A stretch of 64,000 bases of DNA, taken from contig NZ_JALKCH010000010.1 in assembly GCF_023016805.1 (NCBI RefSeq), forward strand, positions 1 through 64,000, given 5' to 3'. Of the stretch, positions 26,242 through 37,485 are shown in pieces. The stretch comes from Ancylobacter crimeensis (GTDB lineage Bacteria; Pseudomonadota; Alphaproteobacteria; Rhizobiales; Xanthobacteraceae). The position numbers and the translations under genes are program-made. How positions within the stretch are numbered: position 1 is the stretch's first letter; the number at the start of each line of letters is the position of its first letter. Below the pieces are notes generated by a model that saw only the letters and a program-made list of their open reading frames with translations, did not search any database and was not told where the DNA came from.

Positions 26242-27563
26242 TGTCCCGCGCCCCGTTCGAGATCGCCCCCAAGATGCGCCCCATCCCGCCGCGCCGCAGC
26301 GCGGTGGTGGGCGTGCTCGATGTCGGCACCTCCAAGATCGTCTGCCTCATCGCCCGGCTGAAGCCGCGCCACGCCAATGATGCGCTGCGCCGCCGCAGCC
26401 ATGCGGTCGAGATCCTCGGCATCGGCCACACCCGCTCGCACGGTATGAAGGGCGGCGCGGTGGTGGACATGGAACGCGCCGAGCAATCCATCCGCCGCGC
26501 AGTGGACGCCGCCGAGCGCATGGCCGGCGTGCAGATCGCCTCGGTCGTCTGCGCGGTGTCCGGCGGTCGGCTGGGTTCCGAACACTACGTCGCCGAGGTG
26601 GACCTGCCCGACCCGGCCGTCGCGGAAGGCGACATCCGCCGCGTGCTCGATGCCGCCTCCACCTTCGCGGTGGGCGACGGGCGCTGTGTGCTGCATGCGC
26701 TCCCCGTGGGCTATGCGCTCGACGCGGTGACCGGCATCAGCGAGCCGCGCGGCATGCTGGGCCGACGGCTCGGCGTCGATCTCCACGTCATCACCGCCGA
26801 CGTGCCCGCGGCGCGCAACCTGCTCCTGTGCATCGAGCGCTGCCATCTCGGCGTCGAGGCGATGGTCGCTGCCCCCTATGCGGCGGCGCTCTCGACGCTG
26901 GCCGACGACGAATCCCAGCTCGGCTGCACGCTGATCGACTTCGGCGCCGGCACCACCACGGTCTCCGTCGTCACCCAGGGCCACTGCGTCTATGTCGACG
27001 GCGTGGCGCTCGGCGGCCAGCACATCACCAACGACGTCGCCCGCGGCCTCTCCACCCGCCTCGTGGATGCCGAGCGGCTGAAGACGCTGCATGGCGGGGT
27101 AACCGCGATGGGTGCGGACGACCGCGAATTGCTGACCGTGCCCGCCATCTCCGACGACGACCGCGACCTGCCGCATGCGGTGCCGAAATCGCAGCTTCTC
27201 AAGATCATCCGCCCGCGGATCGAGGAGACGGTCGAGCTGGTCCGGGACCGGCTGGTCGCTTCCGGCCACATGGGCGACGCCGGCCGGCGCATCGTGCTCA
27301 CCGGCGGCGCGGCCCAGCTCATCGGACTGACCGAGATCGTCGGCAAGATCCTCGGCCCCCAGGTTCGGGTCGGCCGCCCGCTCGGCATCTCGCGCCTGCC
27401 GGAAGCGGCGCGCGGGGCGCCCTTCGCGGTGGCGGCAGGCCTTCTCGTCTATCCGCAGGTCGCCGGGCTCGAGCATTTCGAAGCGCGCCGCCACAGAGGG
27501 GCTCGCGGAGGCACCGACGGTTATTTCTCCCGCGTCGGAAACTGGCTGAGGGAGGCTTTCTGA
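26241..27563 (+). CDS. ftsA: Cell division protein FtsA
   Basis: FtsA is the actin-like ATPase that tethers FtsZ filaments to the membrane. The 440-residue protein has the phosphate-1 motif L-D-V-G-T-S-K-I-V-C-L (about residues 26-36), the 1C domain (V-C-A-V-S-G-G-R-L-G-S), phosphate-2 L-I-D-F-G-A-G-T-T (about 231-239) and the adenosine motif I-V-L-T-G-G-A-A-Q-L (about 351-360). The C-terminal N-W-L-R-E-A-F is the amphipathic membrane-targeting helix. TGATG overlap with ftsQ shows translational coupling. A long inverted repeat follows in the 88-base gap to ftsZ. Confidence 0.96.
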   Translation: MSRAPFEIAPKMRPIPPRRSAVVGVLDVGTSKIVCLIARLKPRHANDALRRRSHAVEILGIGHTRSHGMKGGAVVDMERAEQSIRRAVDAAERMAGVQIASVVCAVSGGRLGSEHYVAEVDLPDPAVAEGDIRRVLDAASTFAVGDGRCVLHALPVGYALDAVTGISEPRGMLGRRLGVDLHVITADVPAARNLLLCIERCHLGVEAMVAAPYAAALSTLADDESQLGCTLIDFGAGTTTVSVVTQGHCVYVDGVALGGQHITNDVARGLSTRLVDAERLKTLHGGVTAMGADDRELLTVPAISDDDRDLPHAVPKSQLLKIIRPRIEETVELVRDRLVASGHMGDAGRRIVLTGGAAQLIGLTEIVGKILGPQVRVGRPLGISRLPEAARGAPFAVAAGLLVYPQVAGLEHFEARRHRGARGGTDGYFSRVGNWLREAF

Positions 27564-27580
27564 CGTGGACACATCAATCC

Positions 27581-27635
27581 GCGCCGGCGGAACCGGCAGT
27601 GCAGGGAATGGGACAGGGCTCAGGCCCGCCGGCGC
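27581..27635 (+). promoter_or_regulatory. 10-bp inverted repeat in the ftsA-ftsZ gap
   Basis: GCGCCGGCGG at 27581-27590 is exactly complementary to CCGCCGGCGC at 27626-27635, with a 35-base loop between. It ends 16 bases before the ftsZ ATG, next to the Shine-Dalgarno-like AGGGGAC. A strong mRNA stem here could influence processing between ftsA and ftsZ or ftsZ translation. In GC-rich DNA chance is possible, though a perfect 10-bp match is notable. Confidence 0.4.
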
Positions 27636-27651
27636 TTAGGGGACGAACAGC

Positions 27652-29397
27652 ATGAACAGCATCAATCTTCAGGTTCCAGATATCCGCGAACTCCGTCCCC
27701 GGATCACGGTGTTCGGTGTCGGCGGCGCCGGCGGCAACGCCGTGAACAACATGATCACGGCCGGCCTCACCGGCGTGGACTTCGTCGTCGCCAATACCGA
27801 TGCGCAGGCGCTCACCTTGTCCAAGGCCGAGCGCATCGTGCAGATGGGCGTCGCGGTGACCGAGGGCCTCGGCGCCGGCTCGCAGCCGGAAGTCGGTCGC
27901 GCCGCGGCGGAAGAGGCGCTGGACGAGATCCGTGACCACCTCGCCGGTGCTCACATGGTGTTCATCACCGCCGGCATGGGCGGCGGCACCGGCACCGGCG
28001 CCGCCCCGGTCATCGCCCGCGCGGCCCGCGAGCTCGGCATCCTCACCGTCGGCGTCGTGACCAAGCCCTTCCACTTCGAGGGCCAGCGCCGGATGCGCAT
28101 CGCGGAGATGGGCATCAACGAGCTGCAGAAGGGCGTCGACACCCTCATCGTCATTCCGAACCAGAACCTGTTCCGGGTCGCGAACGAGAAGACCACCTTC
28201 GCCGATGCCTTCGCGATGGCCGACCAGGTGCTCTATTCGGGCGTTGCCTGCATCACCGACCTGATGGTGAAGGAAGGCCTCATCAACCTCGACTTCGCCG
28301 ACGTCCGCGCCGTGATGCGCGAGATGGGCAAGGCGATGATGGGCACCGGCGAGGCCTCCGGCGAGCAGCGCGCGCTGCACGCGGCCGAGGCGGCGATCGC
28401 CAATCCGCTGCTCGACGAGGTGTCGATGCGCGGCGCCCGCGGTCTTCTCATCTCCATCACCGGCGGCAAGGACCTTACCCTGTTCGAGGTGGACGAGGCG
28501 GCGACCCGCATCCGCGAGGAGGTCGACCCAGACGCCAACATCATCCTCGGCGCCACCTTCGACCAGTCGCTGGACGGCCTGGTGCGCGTCTCGGTCGTCG
28601 CCACCGGCATCGACCCGGCGGTGATTCCCGAGCAGATCGGCCACGGCTACACCAATCTGCCGGATCTCGGCGGGCGCAAGCGCTCCAATGAAGGCCGCGC
28701 CGCGGTCGAGGCGAAGCGCGACGCCGCGCTGCGCTCCGTCGCCACCGCGCTCGACCCGGTACCGGCCGACAGCTATGAGCCGACCTTCGTGGCCCCGGCC
28801 CGCGGCGAGCACGTCTACACCGCCGAGACCGCCTACCAGCCCGCTCCGCCGGCCTATCAGCCGCCGGCGCAGACCTCGGTGGACGACGTGACCATCCGCC
28901 AGGTGGCGCCGAAGCCGGCCTATGTCGAGCCTCAGCAGCACCAGCCGGTCTATGAAGAGGCGATGGACGACCATCACGAGCCCTTCATCCCGCCGGCGGC
29001 GGAGCGTCCCGACGTGCGCACCCCGCGGATGCCGCGCGTGGAAGATCTGCCGCTCCCGGGCCAGAACCAGATCCGCGCGGCCCGCGGCGAGCCGGTCGAG
29101 CACGCCCATGCCGAGAAGAAGCGGATGACCCTGCTGCAGCGCCTCGCCAGCGTCGGCCTCGGCCGCCGCGAGGACGAGGAAGCAGCCGAGCCGCCGGCCG
29201 AGATGCGCCCGGCCGTGCGTCGCGCCCCGCAGCAGCAGGCTCCCGAGCCGCGCGAAAGCCGCGACATGCGGGAGATGGACTCGGAGTTCGCCAAGCGCCC
29301 CAGTGCCCGCCAGGCCGAGGGCTATGGTCGCCAGCCGAGCCGTCCCTCGGACGAGGACCATCTCGACATCCCGGCCTTCCTGCGCCGTCAGGGCTGA
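27652..29397 (+). CDS. ftsZ: Cell division protein FtsZ (long C-terminal linker)
   Basis: FtsZ is the tubulin-like GTPase that forms the cytokinetic ring. The GTPase core occupies about residues 1-325 with G-V-G-G-A-G-G-N-A (about 21-29), the tubulin signature [10 protein letters not shown] (about 108-117) and N-x-D-F-A-D-V (about 208). At 581 residues it is longer than the 380-residue enterobacterial form because of a 240-residue Pro/Gln/Ala/Arg-rich linker, as in many alphaproteobacteria. The conserved C-terminal peptide [10 protein letters not shown], which binds FtsA and other partners, is present. It is the last gene of the cluster, followed by two terminators. Confidence 0.97.
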   Translation: MNSINLQVPDIRELRPRITVFGVGGAGGNAVNNMITAGLTGVDFVVANTDAQALTLSKAERIVQMGVAVTEGLGAGSQPEVGRAAAEEALDEIRDHLAGAHMVFITAGMGGGTGTGAAPVIARAARELGILTVGVVTKPFHFEGQRRMRIAEMGINELQKGVDTLIVIPNQNLFRVANEKTTFADAFAMADQVLYSGVACITDLMVKEGLINLDFADVRAVMREMGKAMMGTGEASGEQRALHAAEAAIANPLLDEVSMRGARGLLISITGGKDLTLFEVDEAATRIREEVDPDANIILGATFDQSLDGLVRVSVVATGIDPAVIPEQIGHGYTNLPDLGGRKRSNEGRAAVEAKRDAALRSVATALDPVPADSYEPTFVAPARGEHVYTAETAYQPAPPAYQPPAQTSVDDVTIRQVAPKPAYVEPQQHQPVYEEAMDDHHEPFIPPAAERPDVRTPRMPRVEDLPLPGQNQIRAARGEPVEHAHAEKKRMTLLQRLASVGLGRREDEEAAEPPAEMRPAVRRAPQQQAPEPRESRDMREMDSEFAKRPSARQAEGYGRQPSRPSDEDHLDIPAFLRRQG

Positions 29398-29405
29398 GGG
29401 CTTTG

Positions 29406-29445
29406 CGTCACGCCGGGCCGTAACACGGCGTGACGTTCGTTTCTT
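29406..29445 (+). terminator. Terminator 1 after ftsZ
   Basis: CGTCACGCCG pairs with CGGCGTGACG (10-bp stem, 10-base loop), followed by the T-rich TTCGTTTCTT. It starts 9 bases after the ftsZ stop codon and fits an intrinsic terminator for the dcw operon. Confidence 0.8.
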
Positions 29446-29447
29446 CC

Positions 29448-29488
29448 GCGGCGCAGCACCTGATTCCAGGTGCTGCGCCGCTTCGTTT
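29448..29488 (+). terminator. Terminator 2 after ftsZ
   Basis: A perfect 15-bp stem (29448-29462 with 29467-29481) around the 4-base loop ATTC is followed by TTCGTTT. It directly follows the first terminator, giving unusually strong insulation between ftsZ and lpxC. Confidence 0.85.
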
Positions 29489-29490
29489 AG

Positions 29491-29506
29491 TTAATTGATT
29501 ATAAAC
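29491..29506. promoter_or_regulatory. CtrA-like box in A/T-rich lpxC upstream region
   Basis: TTAA, seven bases, TAAAC differs at one position from the CtrA consensus TTAA-N7-TTAAC and lies in the most A/T-rich patch of the ftsZ-lpxC spacer. The remaining 220 bases before lpxC presumably contain the lpxC promoter and a long leader, but I see no further clear signal. Confidence 0.3.
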
Positions 29507-29728
29507 GCCTTTCCGCGGGGTATCCCCAGCCGCCGAAACGTAACAGAGCGTAAGCAAGAGTGATTTGGCATGCCACGGAGAGGTGGCTAGTTTGCGCCGC
29601 AGTAGAGGGATCGAAGGCGATTCCGGAGCGTATTTCCGGCGAAGTCGATCGAACCTGTTGGTGTTTTACGGAATTGGGGAGAGACCGGCTCCACGTTTTC
29701 CCTGTGTGGCCATCTCTTTGGACATCGG

Positions 29729-30664
29729 ATGATTGCTGTAAGGCAGAGGACTCTGGCTGATAGCGTGGCGCTCGAGGGCGTCGGCGTTCACTCCGGCAAG
29801 CCCGCCACCGTGTCCGTTTCCCCGGCTCATTCCGACGCCGGCATCGTCTTCCACCGCACCGATTCCCGCCAGACCGTCCGGGCCGGCCGCAATGCCGTGC
29901 GCGGCAGCGACCTCGCCACCGTTCTGCGCGATTCGAGCGGCCCCGCGGTTTCCACCGTCGAGCACCTGATGGCCACCTTCGCCGGCCTCGGCATCGACAA
30001 TGCCCATGTCGAGATCGACGGCCCGGAAGTGCCGATTCTCGACGGCAGCGCCGATCTCTTCGTCGAGGCCTTCGATTCCGTCGGGATCGTCGAGGCCGAC
30101 CGCGCCCGCCGCTACCTCAAGATCCTGAAGCCCGTCCGTATCGAGAATGGCGAGAGCTTCGGTGAGCTGACGCCCTATGATGCCGGCCTGCGCATCGAGA
30201 TCGAGATCGACTTCCAGCACGCCGTGATCGGCCGCCAGCGCTATGCCGCGACGGTGAGCCCCGACGTGTTCCGTCGTGAACTCTCCCGGGCCCGTACCTT
30301 CGGCTTCGTGTCGGATGTGGAGCGCCTGTGGCAGGCGGGTTACGCGCTCGGCGCTTCGCTGGAGAACACCATCTGCCTCGACGCCAACGGCGTGATGAAC
30401 GACACCGGCCTGCGCTATGGCGACGAGTTCGTGCGTCACAAGGCGCTCGATGCGCTCGGCGACCTTGCGATTGCCGGCCTGCCGCTGATGGCCCGCTACC
30501 GCTCTTATCGCGGTGGTCACAAGCTGAACTTCGCTGTGATCGACGCGCTGCTCTCGGATCGCTCGGCCTACGAGATCGTCGAGGCCAGCCTGCCGGCCCG
30601 GCGCCCGCTGCAGGGTCTCGCGGGCGTCGCGGTCGCCGCCCCCGCCTACGCTCCCGACCTCTGA
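29729..30664 (+). CDS. lpxC: UDP-3-O-acyl-N-acetylglucosamine deacetylase
   Basis: LpxC catalyses the committed step of lipid A synthesis, a zinc-dependent deacetylation in the cytoplasm. The 311-residue protein has G-V-G-V-H-S-G-K (about 17-24), the zinc ligand His in S-T-V-E-H-L-M-A (about 78-85), and the H-K-x-L-D-x-x-G-D motif (R-H-K-A-L-D-A-L-G-D, about 236-245), which supplies the other His and Asp ligands. G-G-H-K-L-N-F near 263 carries the catalytic His. Complete and of normal length. It lies at the usual place after ftsZ but, given the terminators, must have its own promoter. Confidence 0.97.
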   Translation: MIAVRQRTLADSVALEGVGVHSGKPATVSVSPAHSDAGIVFHRTDSRQTVRAGRNAVRGSDLATVLRDSSGPAVSTVEHLMATFAGLGIDNAHVEIDGPEVPILDGSADLFVEAFDSVGIVEADRARRYLKILKPVRIENGESFGELTPYDAGLRIEIEIDFQHAVIGRQRYAATVSPDVFRRELSRARTFGFVSDVERLWQAGYALGASLENTICLDANGVMNDTGLRYGDEFVRHKALDALGDLAIAGLPLMARYRSYRGGHKLNFAVIDALLSDRSAYEIVEASLPARRPLQGLAGVAVAAPAYAPDL

Positions 30665-30890
30665 AACCTGTCACAGCAGGCGGCGACGCGTTGCCGTCCT
30701 GCCACGCCGGCCCGGCTTCTTCGCGGGCGGCGAAGGAAAGCTGCGGATTGGGGTGGCCTGCAGGTGCGGGCGCCATATTCCGGACGGAAAGCCTCTTTAG
30801 CCGCTGCTGTGTGGGACTTGCGGCAAAGCGGCCCCCATGCGATCCGAAGATGGTCCGGGGTTGGCGATACGGGAATCGGGATATTTGCTG

Positions 30891-31775
30891 ATGCGTCTTC
30901 TCTTCCAGCGCAGCGCCTTGCCGTCCGGCGGCCGCGGCCGCCTTGCCTTCCGCTTCGCGGCGCTGGTCATGATCGGCGTAACCGTTTCCGGTTGCGCCGG
31001 CCTGTTCAGGGACAAGGATGAAGACCTCGTCATTACCGACGAGCCAGCCGAGAAGATCTATAATGAGGGTCTCACCCTCATGGCGAAGGAAGACTATCCC
31101 GCGGCGGTGAAGCGGTTCGAGGATGTCGACCGGCAGCACCCGTATTCGGAGTGGTCGCGCAAGGCGCTGATCATGATCGCCTTCGCCAATTACACGCAGG
31201 GAAAATATGACGAGGCCGTCGGCGCGGCGAAGCGCTATCTGGCGCTGCATCCCGGCAGCGAGGATGCATCCTATGCGCAATACCTGATCGCGGCGTCGTA
31301 TTACGACCAGATCCCGGACATCTCGCGCGACCAAGCCCGTACCGACCGCGCGATGGAAGCGCTGGAGGACGTGGTCCGCAAATATCCGAACACGGAATAT
31401 GCGGTCGAGGCCAAGAAGAAGATCGAGGTCGCCAAGGACCAGCTTGCCGGCAAGGAAATGATGATCGGGCGCTATTATCTCGACCAGCGCAACTACATCG
31501 GCGGCATCAACCGCTTCAAGGTCGTCGTCACCAAGTACCAGACCACCCGGCATGTCGAGGAGGCCCTCTACCGCCTGACCGAGGCCTATATGTCGCTCGG
31601 CGTGGTCAATGAGGCGCAGACCTCGGCTGCGGTGCTTGGATACAACTTCCCGGACAGCCAGTGGTACAAGGACGCCTACAAGCTGGTGCAGTCGCGCGGG
31701 CTTGAGCCGGTCGAGAATAAGGAATCGTGGATCAGCAAGGCCTTCAAGGGCCTCGGCCTCGGCGGGCAGGGCTGA
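30891..31775 (+). CDS. bamD: Outer membrane assembly lipoprotein BamD
   Basis: BamD (ComL) is an essential lipoprotein of the BAM complex that inserts beta-barrel proteins into the outer membrane. The 294-residue protein has a basic N-terminus, a hydrophobic stretch and the lipobox V-S-G-C (Cys about 34). TPR-like helices follow (Y-N-E-G-L-T-L-M-A-K-E-D-Y-P-A-A-V-K-R-F, then Q-H-P-Y-S-E-W-S, A-N-Y-T-Q-G-K-Y-D-E-A and Y-P-N-T-E-Y), the characteristic BamD order. ATG at 30891 gives the best lipoprotein signal; an upstream ATG adds 18 polar residues. The 226-base spacer before it holds no feature I can identify. Confidence 0.95.
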   Translation: MRLLFQRSALPSGGRGRLAFRFAALVMIGVTVSGCAGLFRDKDEDLVITDEPAEKIYNEGLTLMAKEDYPAAVKRFEDVDRQHPYSEWSRKALIMIAFANYTQGKYDEAVGAAKRYLALHPGSEDASYAQYLIAASYYDQIPDISRDQARTDRAMEALEDVVRKYPNTEYAVEAKKKIEVAKDQLAGKEMMIGRYYLDQRNYIGGINRFKVVVTKYQTTRHVEEALYRLTEAYMSLGVVNEAQTSAAVLGYNFPDSQWYKDAYKLVQSRGLEPVENKESWISKAFKGLGLGGQG

Positions 31776-31826
31776 TAGAAGAGGCCAGACGCTGGTCCGT
31801 TGCGGATTCGTTCTGGAGCTTCACCC

Positions 31827-33503
31827 ATGCTGGCGGCCCTGTCGATCAGGGATATCGTCCTCATCGAACGGCTGGACCTGACCTTCCAGCCCGGCCTGAC
31901 CGTGCTGACCGGTGAGACCGGCGCGGGCAAGTCGATCCTGCTCGACGCCTTCACCCTTGCGCTCGGCGGGCGCGGCGATGGTTCGCTGGTCCGGCAGGGT
32001 ACGACGCAGGGACAGGTAACGGCCGAGTTCGATCTCGTACCCGCCCATCCCGCGCTCGCGGTGCTGGAAGATGCCGGCATCGAGGCCGATGGGCCGTTGG
32101 TGCTGCGTCGCGTGCAATATGCCGATGGGCGCACGCGTGCCTTCATCAACGACCAGGCGGTGAGCGCGCAGATCCTGCGCACGCTCGGCCGCAGGCTGGT
32201 CGAGATCCACGGTCAGCACGACGACCGTGCCCTGGTCGATCCCGCCTCCCACCGTGCCCTGCTCGATGCCTATGGCGGATTGCAGACGCTCGCTGCCGAG
32301 GTCGCGACCCGCTTTTCCGTCTGGCGTTCGCTGCGCCGGGAGGCGGCGGGCGAGGAGGCGCGGCTGAACGAGGCGGCCAAGGAAGCCGATTTCATCCGTC
32401 ACGCGGTCGAGGAACTGCGCGCCCTCGGCCCCGAGCCGGGCGAGGAGGAACGCCTCGCCGACCGGCGGGCCGAGATGATGCGCTATGAGAAGATCGCCAC
32501 CGATCTGGCGGAGGCGCAGGACGCGATCGGCGGTTCCGCCTCGCCGATTCCCGGCCTTGCCGCGGCGGTTCGCCGGCTGGAGCGGCGCGCGGGCGAGGCG
32601 GAAGCGCTGGTACGCCCGGCGGTTGAGGCCATCGACCAGGCGCTCAATGCGCTGGAGCAGGCGCGCATTCATCTCGATGCCGCGCTGGCCGACGCCGATT
32701 ACGACCCGCGCGAACTGGAGCGGATCGAGGAGCGGCTGTTCGCGCTGCGTGCCGCCGGGCGGAAATATGCCTGTTCCGTCGACTACTTGCCCAATGTCGT
32801 CGCCCGCTTCGCCGAGCAGCTCGATGCGCTCGACCATGGTGCGGAGCGGCTGAAGGTGCTGGAGGCGCAGGCGGGAGAAGCGGAGCGGGCCTTCCGCGCC
32901 GAGGCCGCCGTGCTCTCGCAGCACCGCCGCGAGGCGGCCACGGCGCTGGACGCGGCGGTGAATGCCGAGCTTGGTCCGCTGAAGCTGGAACGTGCCCGTT
33001 TCATCACGGAGATTCAGTCCGATGAGGTGGATGGTCAGTCCGATGGGTATGATCGGATCGAGTTCTGGGTGCGCACCAACCCCGGCACCCGCCCCGGCCC
33101 GATGATGAAGGTCGCCTCCGGCGGCGAGCTCGCCCGCTTCCTGCTCGCCCTGAAGGTGGTGCTGGCCGACAAGGGCTCGGCGCCGACCCTCGTCTTCGAC
33201 GAAATCGACACCGGAGTCGGCGGGGCGGTGGCGGATGCGATCGGGGCGCGGCTCGCCCGGCTGGGGCGGAACGTGCAGGTAGTGGCGGTCACCCATGCCC
33301 CGCAAGTAGCGGCGCGGGCGCTGAACCATTTCCGCATCGCCAAGGAGCCGGTGGCCGACCGCGACCAGGTGGCCACCCGCGTCGCCTCGCTGGCCCCGGA
33401 AACCCGGCGCGAGGAAATCGCGCGCATGCTCTCCGGCGCCGAGGTGACGAGCGAGGCCCGTGCCGCGGCGGACCGTCTGCTGAAGAGCGCCGCGGCCTCC
33501 TGA
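31827..33503 (+). CDS. recN: DNA repair protein RecN
   Basis: RecN is an SMC-like ATPase acting early in double-strand break repair. The 558-residue protein starts M-L-A-A-L-S-I-R-D-I-V-L-I-E-R-L-D-L, with Walker A G-E-T-G-A-G-K-S at about residues 29-36, a central coiled-coil region rich in Ala/Glu/Arg (about 150-360), the ABC signature A-S-G-G-E-L-A-R (about 430) and Walker B L-V-F-D-E-I-D-T-G-V-G-G (about 453-464). Length is normal. No clear alphaproteobacterial LexA box (GTTC-N7-GTTC) is seen in the 51-base gap after bamD, so it may be read through from bamD. Confidence 0.95.
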   Translation: MLAALSIRDIVLIERLDLTFQPGLTVLTGETGAGKSILLDAFTLALGGRGDGSLVRQGTTQGQVTAEFDLVPAHPALAVLEDAGIEADGPLVLRRVQYADGRTRAFINDQAVSAQILRTLGRRLVEIHGQHDDRALVDPASHRALLDAYGGLQTLAAEVATRFSVWRSLRREAAGEEARLNEAAKEADFIRHAVEELRALGPEPGEEERLADRRAEMMRYEKIATDLAEAQDAIGGSASPIPGLAAAVRRLERRAGEAEALVRPAVEAIDQALNALEQARIHLDAALADADYDPRELERIEERLFALRAAGRKYACSVDYLPNVVARFAEQLDALDHGAERLKVLEAQAGEAERAFRAEAAVLSQHRREAATALDAAVNAELGPLKLERARFITEIQSDEVDGQSDGYDRIEFWVRTNPGTRPGPMMKVASGGELARFLLALKVVLADKGSAPTLVFDEIDTGVGGAVADAIGARLARLGRNVQVVAVTHAPQVAARALNHFRIAKEPVADRDQVATRVASLAPETRREEIARMLSGAEVTSEARAAADRLLKSAAAS

Positions 33504-33516
33504 GGCTGCGCCTTGA

Positions 33517-36180
<2,664 letters not shown>

Positions 36181-36238
36181 AGCGGCGCGGGTGCCGGCGG
36201 CGGGCCGGTGCCGTTTCCACGCACGCGCGCGTCGATGC

Positions 36239-36383
36239 CCGGCGTCATTCCCCCACACCGACCCGCTGCGCGGGCCTCCTCTCCCCCTCGGGGGGAGGGA
36301 AGGGCAGGAAGGGAGGGAAAGAAGCCATCTACCCTACGCAACCGGCTCCCTCTCCCGTCGGGGAAAGGGTTGGGGGGTGGGAG
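36239..36383. repeat. Intergenic repeat, copy A
   Basis: About 145 bases sharing its order of blocks with copy B at 36501-36638: CCGGCGTCATTCC, then GACCCGCTGCGCGGGC, CTCGGG...GAGGGA, GAAGCCATC, CAACCGGCTCCCTCTCCC and GGGTTGGGGGG. The CCCTCTCCC...GGGAAAGGG part can form a hairpin and resembles the dispersed palindromic elements common between genes in Hyphomicrobiales. It starts 58 bases after the ligA stop. Confidence 0.8.
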
Positions 36384-36392
36384 CGCAGCGGA

Positions 36393-36500
36393 GCGCTGGA
36401 GGAACTGACGCGCGACGGGGCCAAGGCGACGGCCGAGGGGCTGGGCGCCAAGGGGGGAGGTGTCGAAGCAGATGGACTACGTGATCGCCGGCGCCGAAGC
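36393..36500 (+). pseudogene. Decayed second copy of the ligA BRCT-coding 3' end
   Basis: This stretch aligns with ligA bases from about 35980 to 36091, which encode [11 protein letters not shown] through [13 protein letters not shown]. By eye the match is over 80 percent, with a 5-base deletion that shifts the frame: the first half reads A-L-E-E-L-T-R-D-G-A-K-A-T-A-E-G-L-G-A-K and the second half, in another frame, reads V-S-K-Q-M-D-Y-V-I-A-G-A-E. It has no start codon and is flanked by the two repeat copies. It is a remnant of duplication or recombination, not a working gene. Confidence 0.8.
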
Positions 36501-36638
36501 CCGGCGTCATTCCCTCGACCCGCTGCGCGGGCTACCTCTTCCCCTCGGGCAGAGGGACGAGCAGGAAGGGAAGAAGCCATCCCTCCCATGCAACCGGCTC
36601 CCTCTCCCCATCGGGAAGAGGGTTGGGGGGAAGGGGCG
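36501..36638. repeat. Intergenic repeat, copy B
   Basis: Second copy of the element at 36239-36383, roughly 85 percent alike by eye, including the hairpin-forming CCCTCTCCCC...GGGAAGAGGGTTGGGGGG. It appears to interrupt the decayed ligA copy: just after it, 36650-36680 resembles the ligA stop region and the first bases past it (36165-36194). Confidence 0.8.
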
Positions 36639-36649
36639 ACGGCCATGGG

Positions 36650-36680
36650 GAGAAGGCCGGGCTGAGGCGGCGCCGGTCCC
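36650..36680 (+). pseudogene. Possible continuation of the decayed ligA copy (stop region)
   Basis: AGAAGGCCGGGCTGAGGCGG and the bases after it align with GCAAGACCGGGTGAAGCGGC at the true end of ligA, roughly 23 of 29 positions by eye with one gap. If real, repeat copy B sits inside the duplicated segment. The stretch is short and GC-rich, so chance is possible. Confidence 0.4.
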
Positions 36681-36687
36681 GTGTCCT

Positions 36688-37485
36688 TCAGCCGCGCGCC
36701 GTCCGGGCTGTCGCGGTGGCGTTTGCGTCGAACGTGTCCGCCGGCAGTGCCGCGATCGCTGCCGCCAGCCGTTCCGCCCATGCCCGCGCGCCGGTTTCCT
36801 GTGCGATCAGGTCCTGCCGCAGCGCGATCAGCACTGCGGGAATGCCGCGGTCCTCGCCGTGGATGGGGACCGTGTAGTCCTCCGCCCGGTCGATGACGTA
36901 GGGTTCGTTCGCGGCGACCCAGGGCCCCCCGCCCAGCGCCGCGATCAGCGCCTCGCCATAGGCGGCGTCGCGGGCATAGAGAACTCCGGCGTGCCACGGG
37001 CGGGCGACGCCGCGGAACACCGGCGTGAAGGAATGCACCGAGAGGATGCGGGTCGGCCGGTCGGCCGCGCGGCGCGTGTCGAGATGGCGCGCGATGGCGG
37101 CGTGGTAGGGCGCAAACATCACCCGCGCGCGGCGATCGCGCTCCTGCGGGTCGAGGCCGACATTGCCCGGAATGTCGGTGTCTTCGGAGCGGATGGGAAT
37201 GCTGCTCGGTGCCTCGAGCGGGCGGTTGAGGTCGATCAGCAGGCGGGAGAAGCCGGACAGGAAGGCCGGCGCGTCGATGAGCGCGCTCAGATGCCGGGTG
37301 ACGCTCGCGGCGCCGATGTCCCAGGCGATGTGGCGGCCAAGCTCGCTCTCCGGCAGGCCGAGGCTGTCATAGGCGGCGGGGATGTGGCGGGAGGCGTGCT
37401 CGCAGGTCAGCACGAAGGGCGAGGCGCCTTCCGCATTGAGACAGGTCACGGCGTCCGGTCCGTCGGAGAAGGGGTGCGGGTCCAT
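36688..37485 (-). CDS. N-formylglutamate amidohydrolase family protein
   Basis: A 265-residue zinc hydrolase of the N-formylglutamate amidohydrolase (HutG-like) family. Visible motifs are L-T-C-E-H-A-S-R-H-I-P (about residues 27-37, with His/Glu metal ligands), L-I-D-L-N-R-P (about 84-90), R-I-L-S-V-H-S-F-T-P-V-F (about 146-157) and H-A-G-V-L-Y-A-R-D. No other histidine-degradation genes are present, so a different N-acyl-glutamate or amide substrate is likely. Its start overlaps the stop of the glutamine-synthetase-like gene by one base (TGATG). It is the last gene of a three-gene minus-strand operon. Confidence 0.82.
   Translation of the reverse strand: MDPHPFSDGPDAVTCLNAEGASPFVLTCEHASRHIPAAYDSLGLPESELGRHIAWDIGAASVTRHLSALIDAPAFLSGFSRLLIDLNRPLEAPSSIPIRSEDTDIPGNVGLDPQERDRRARVMFAPYHAAIARHLDTRRAADRPTRILSVHSFTPVFRGVARPWHAGVLYARDAAYGEALIAALGGGPWVAANEPYVIDRAEDYTVPIHGEDRGIPAVLIALRQDLIAQETGARAWAERLAAAIAALPADTFDANATATARTARG

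Noticed and set aside
36239-36638. Repeats flanking the ligA remnant as ends of an insertion sequence
   Set aside because: The copies are direct, not inverted, encode no transposase, and enclose only a ligA fragment. They look like dispersed palindromic intergenic elements.
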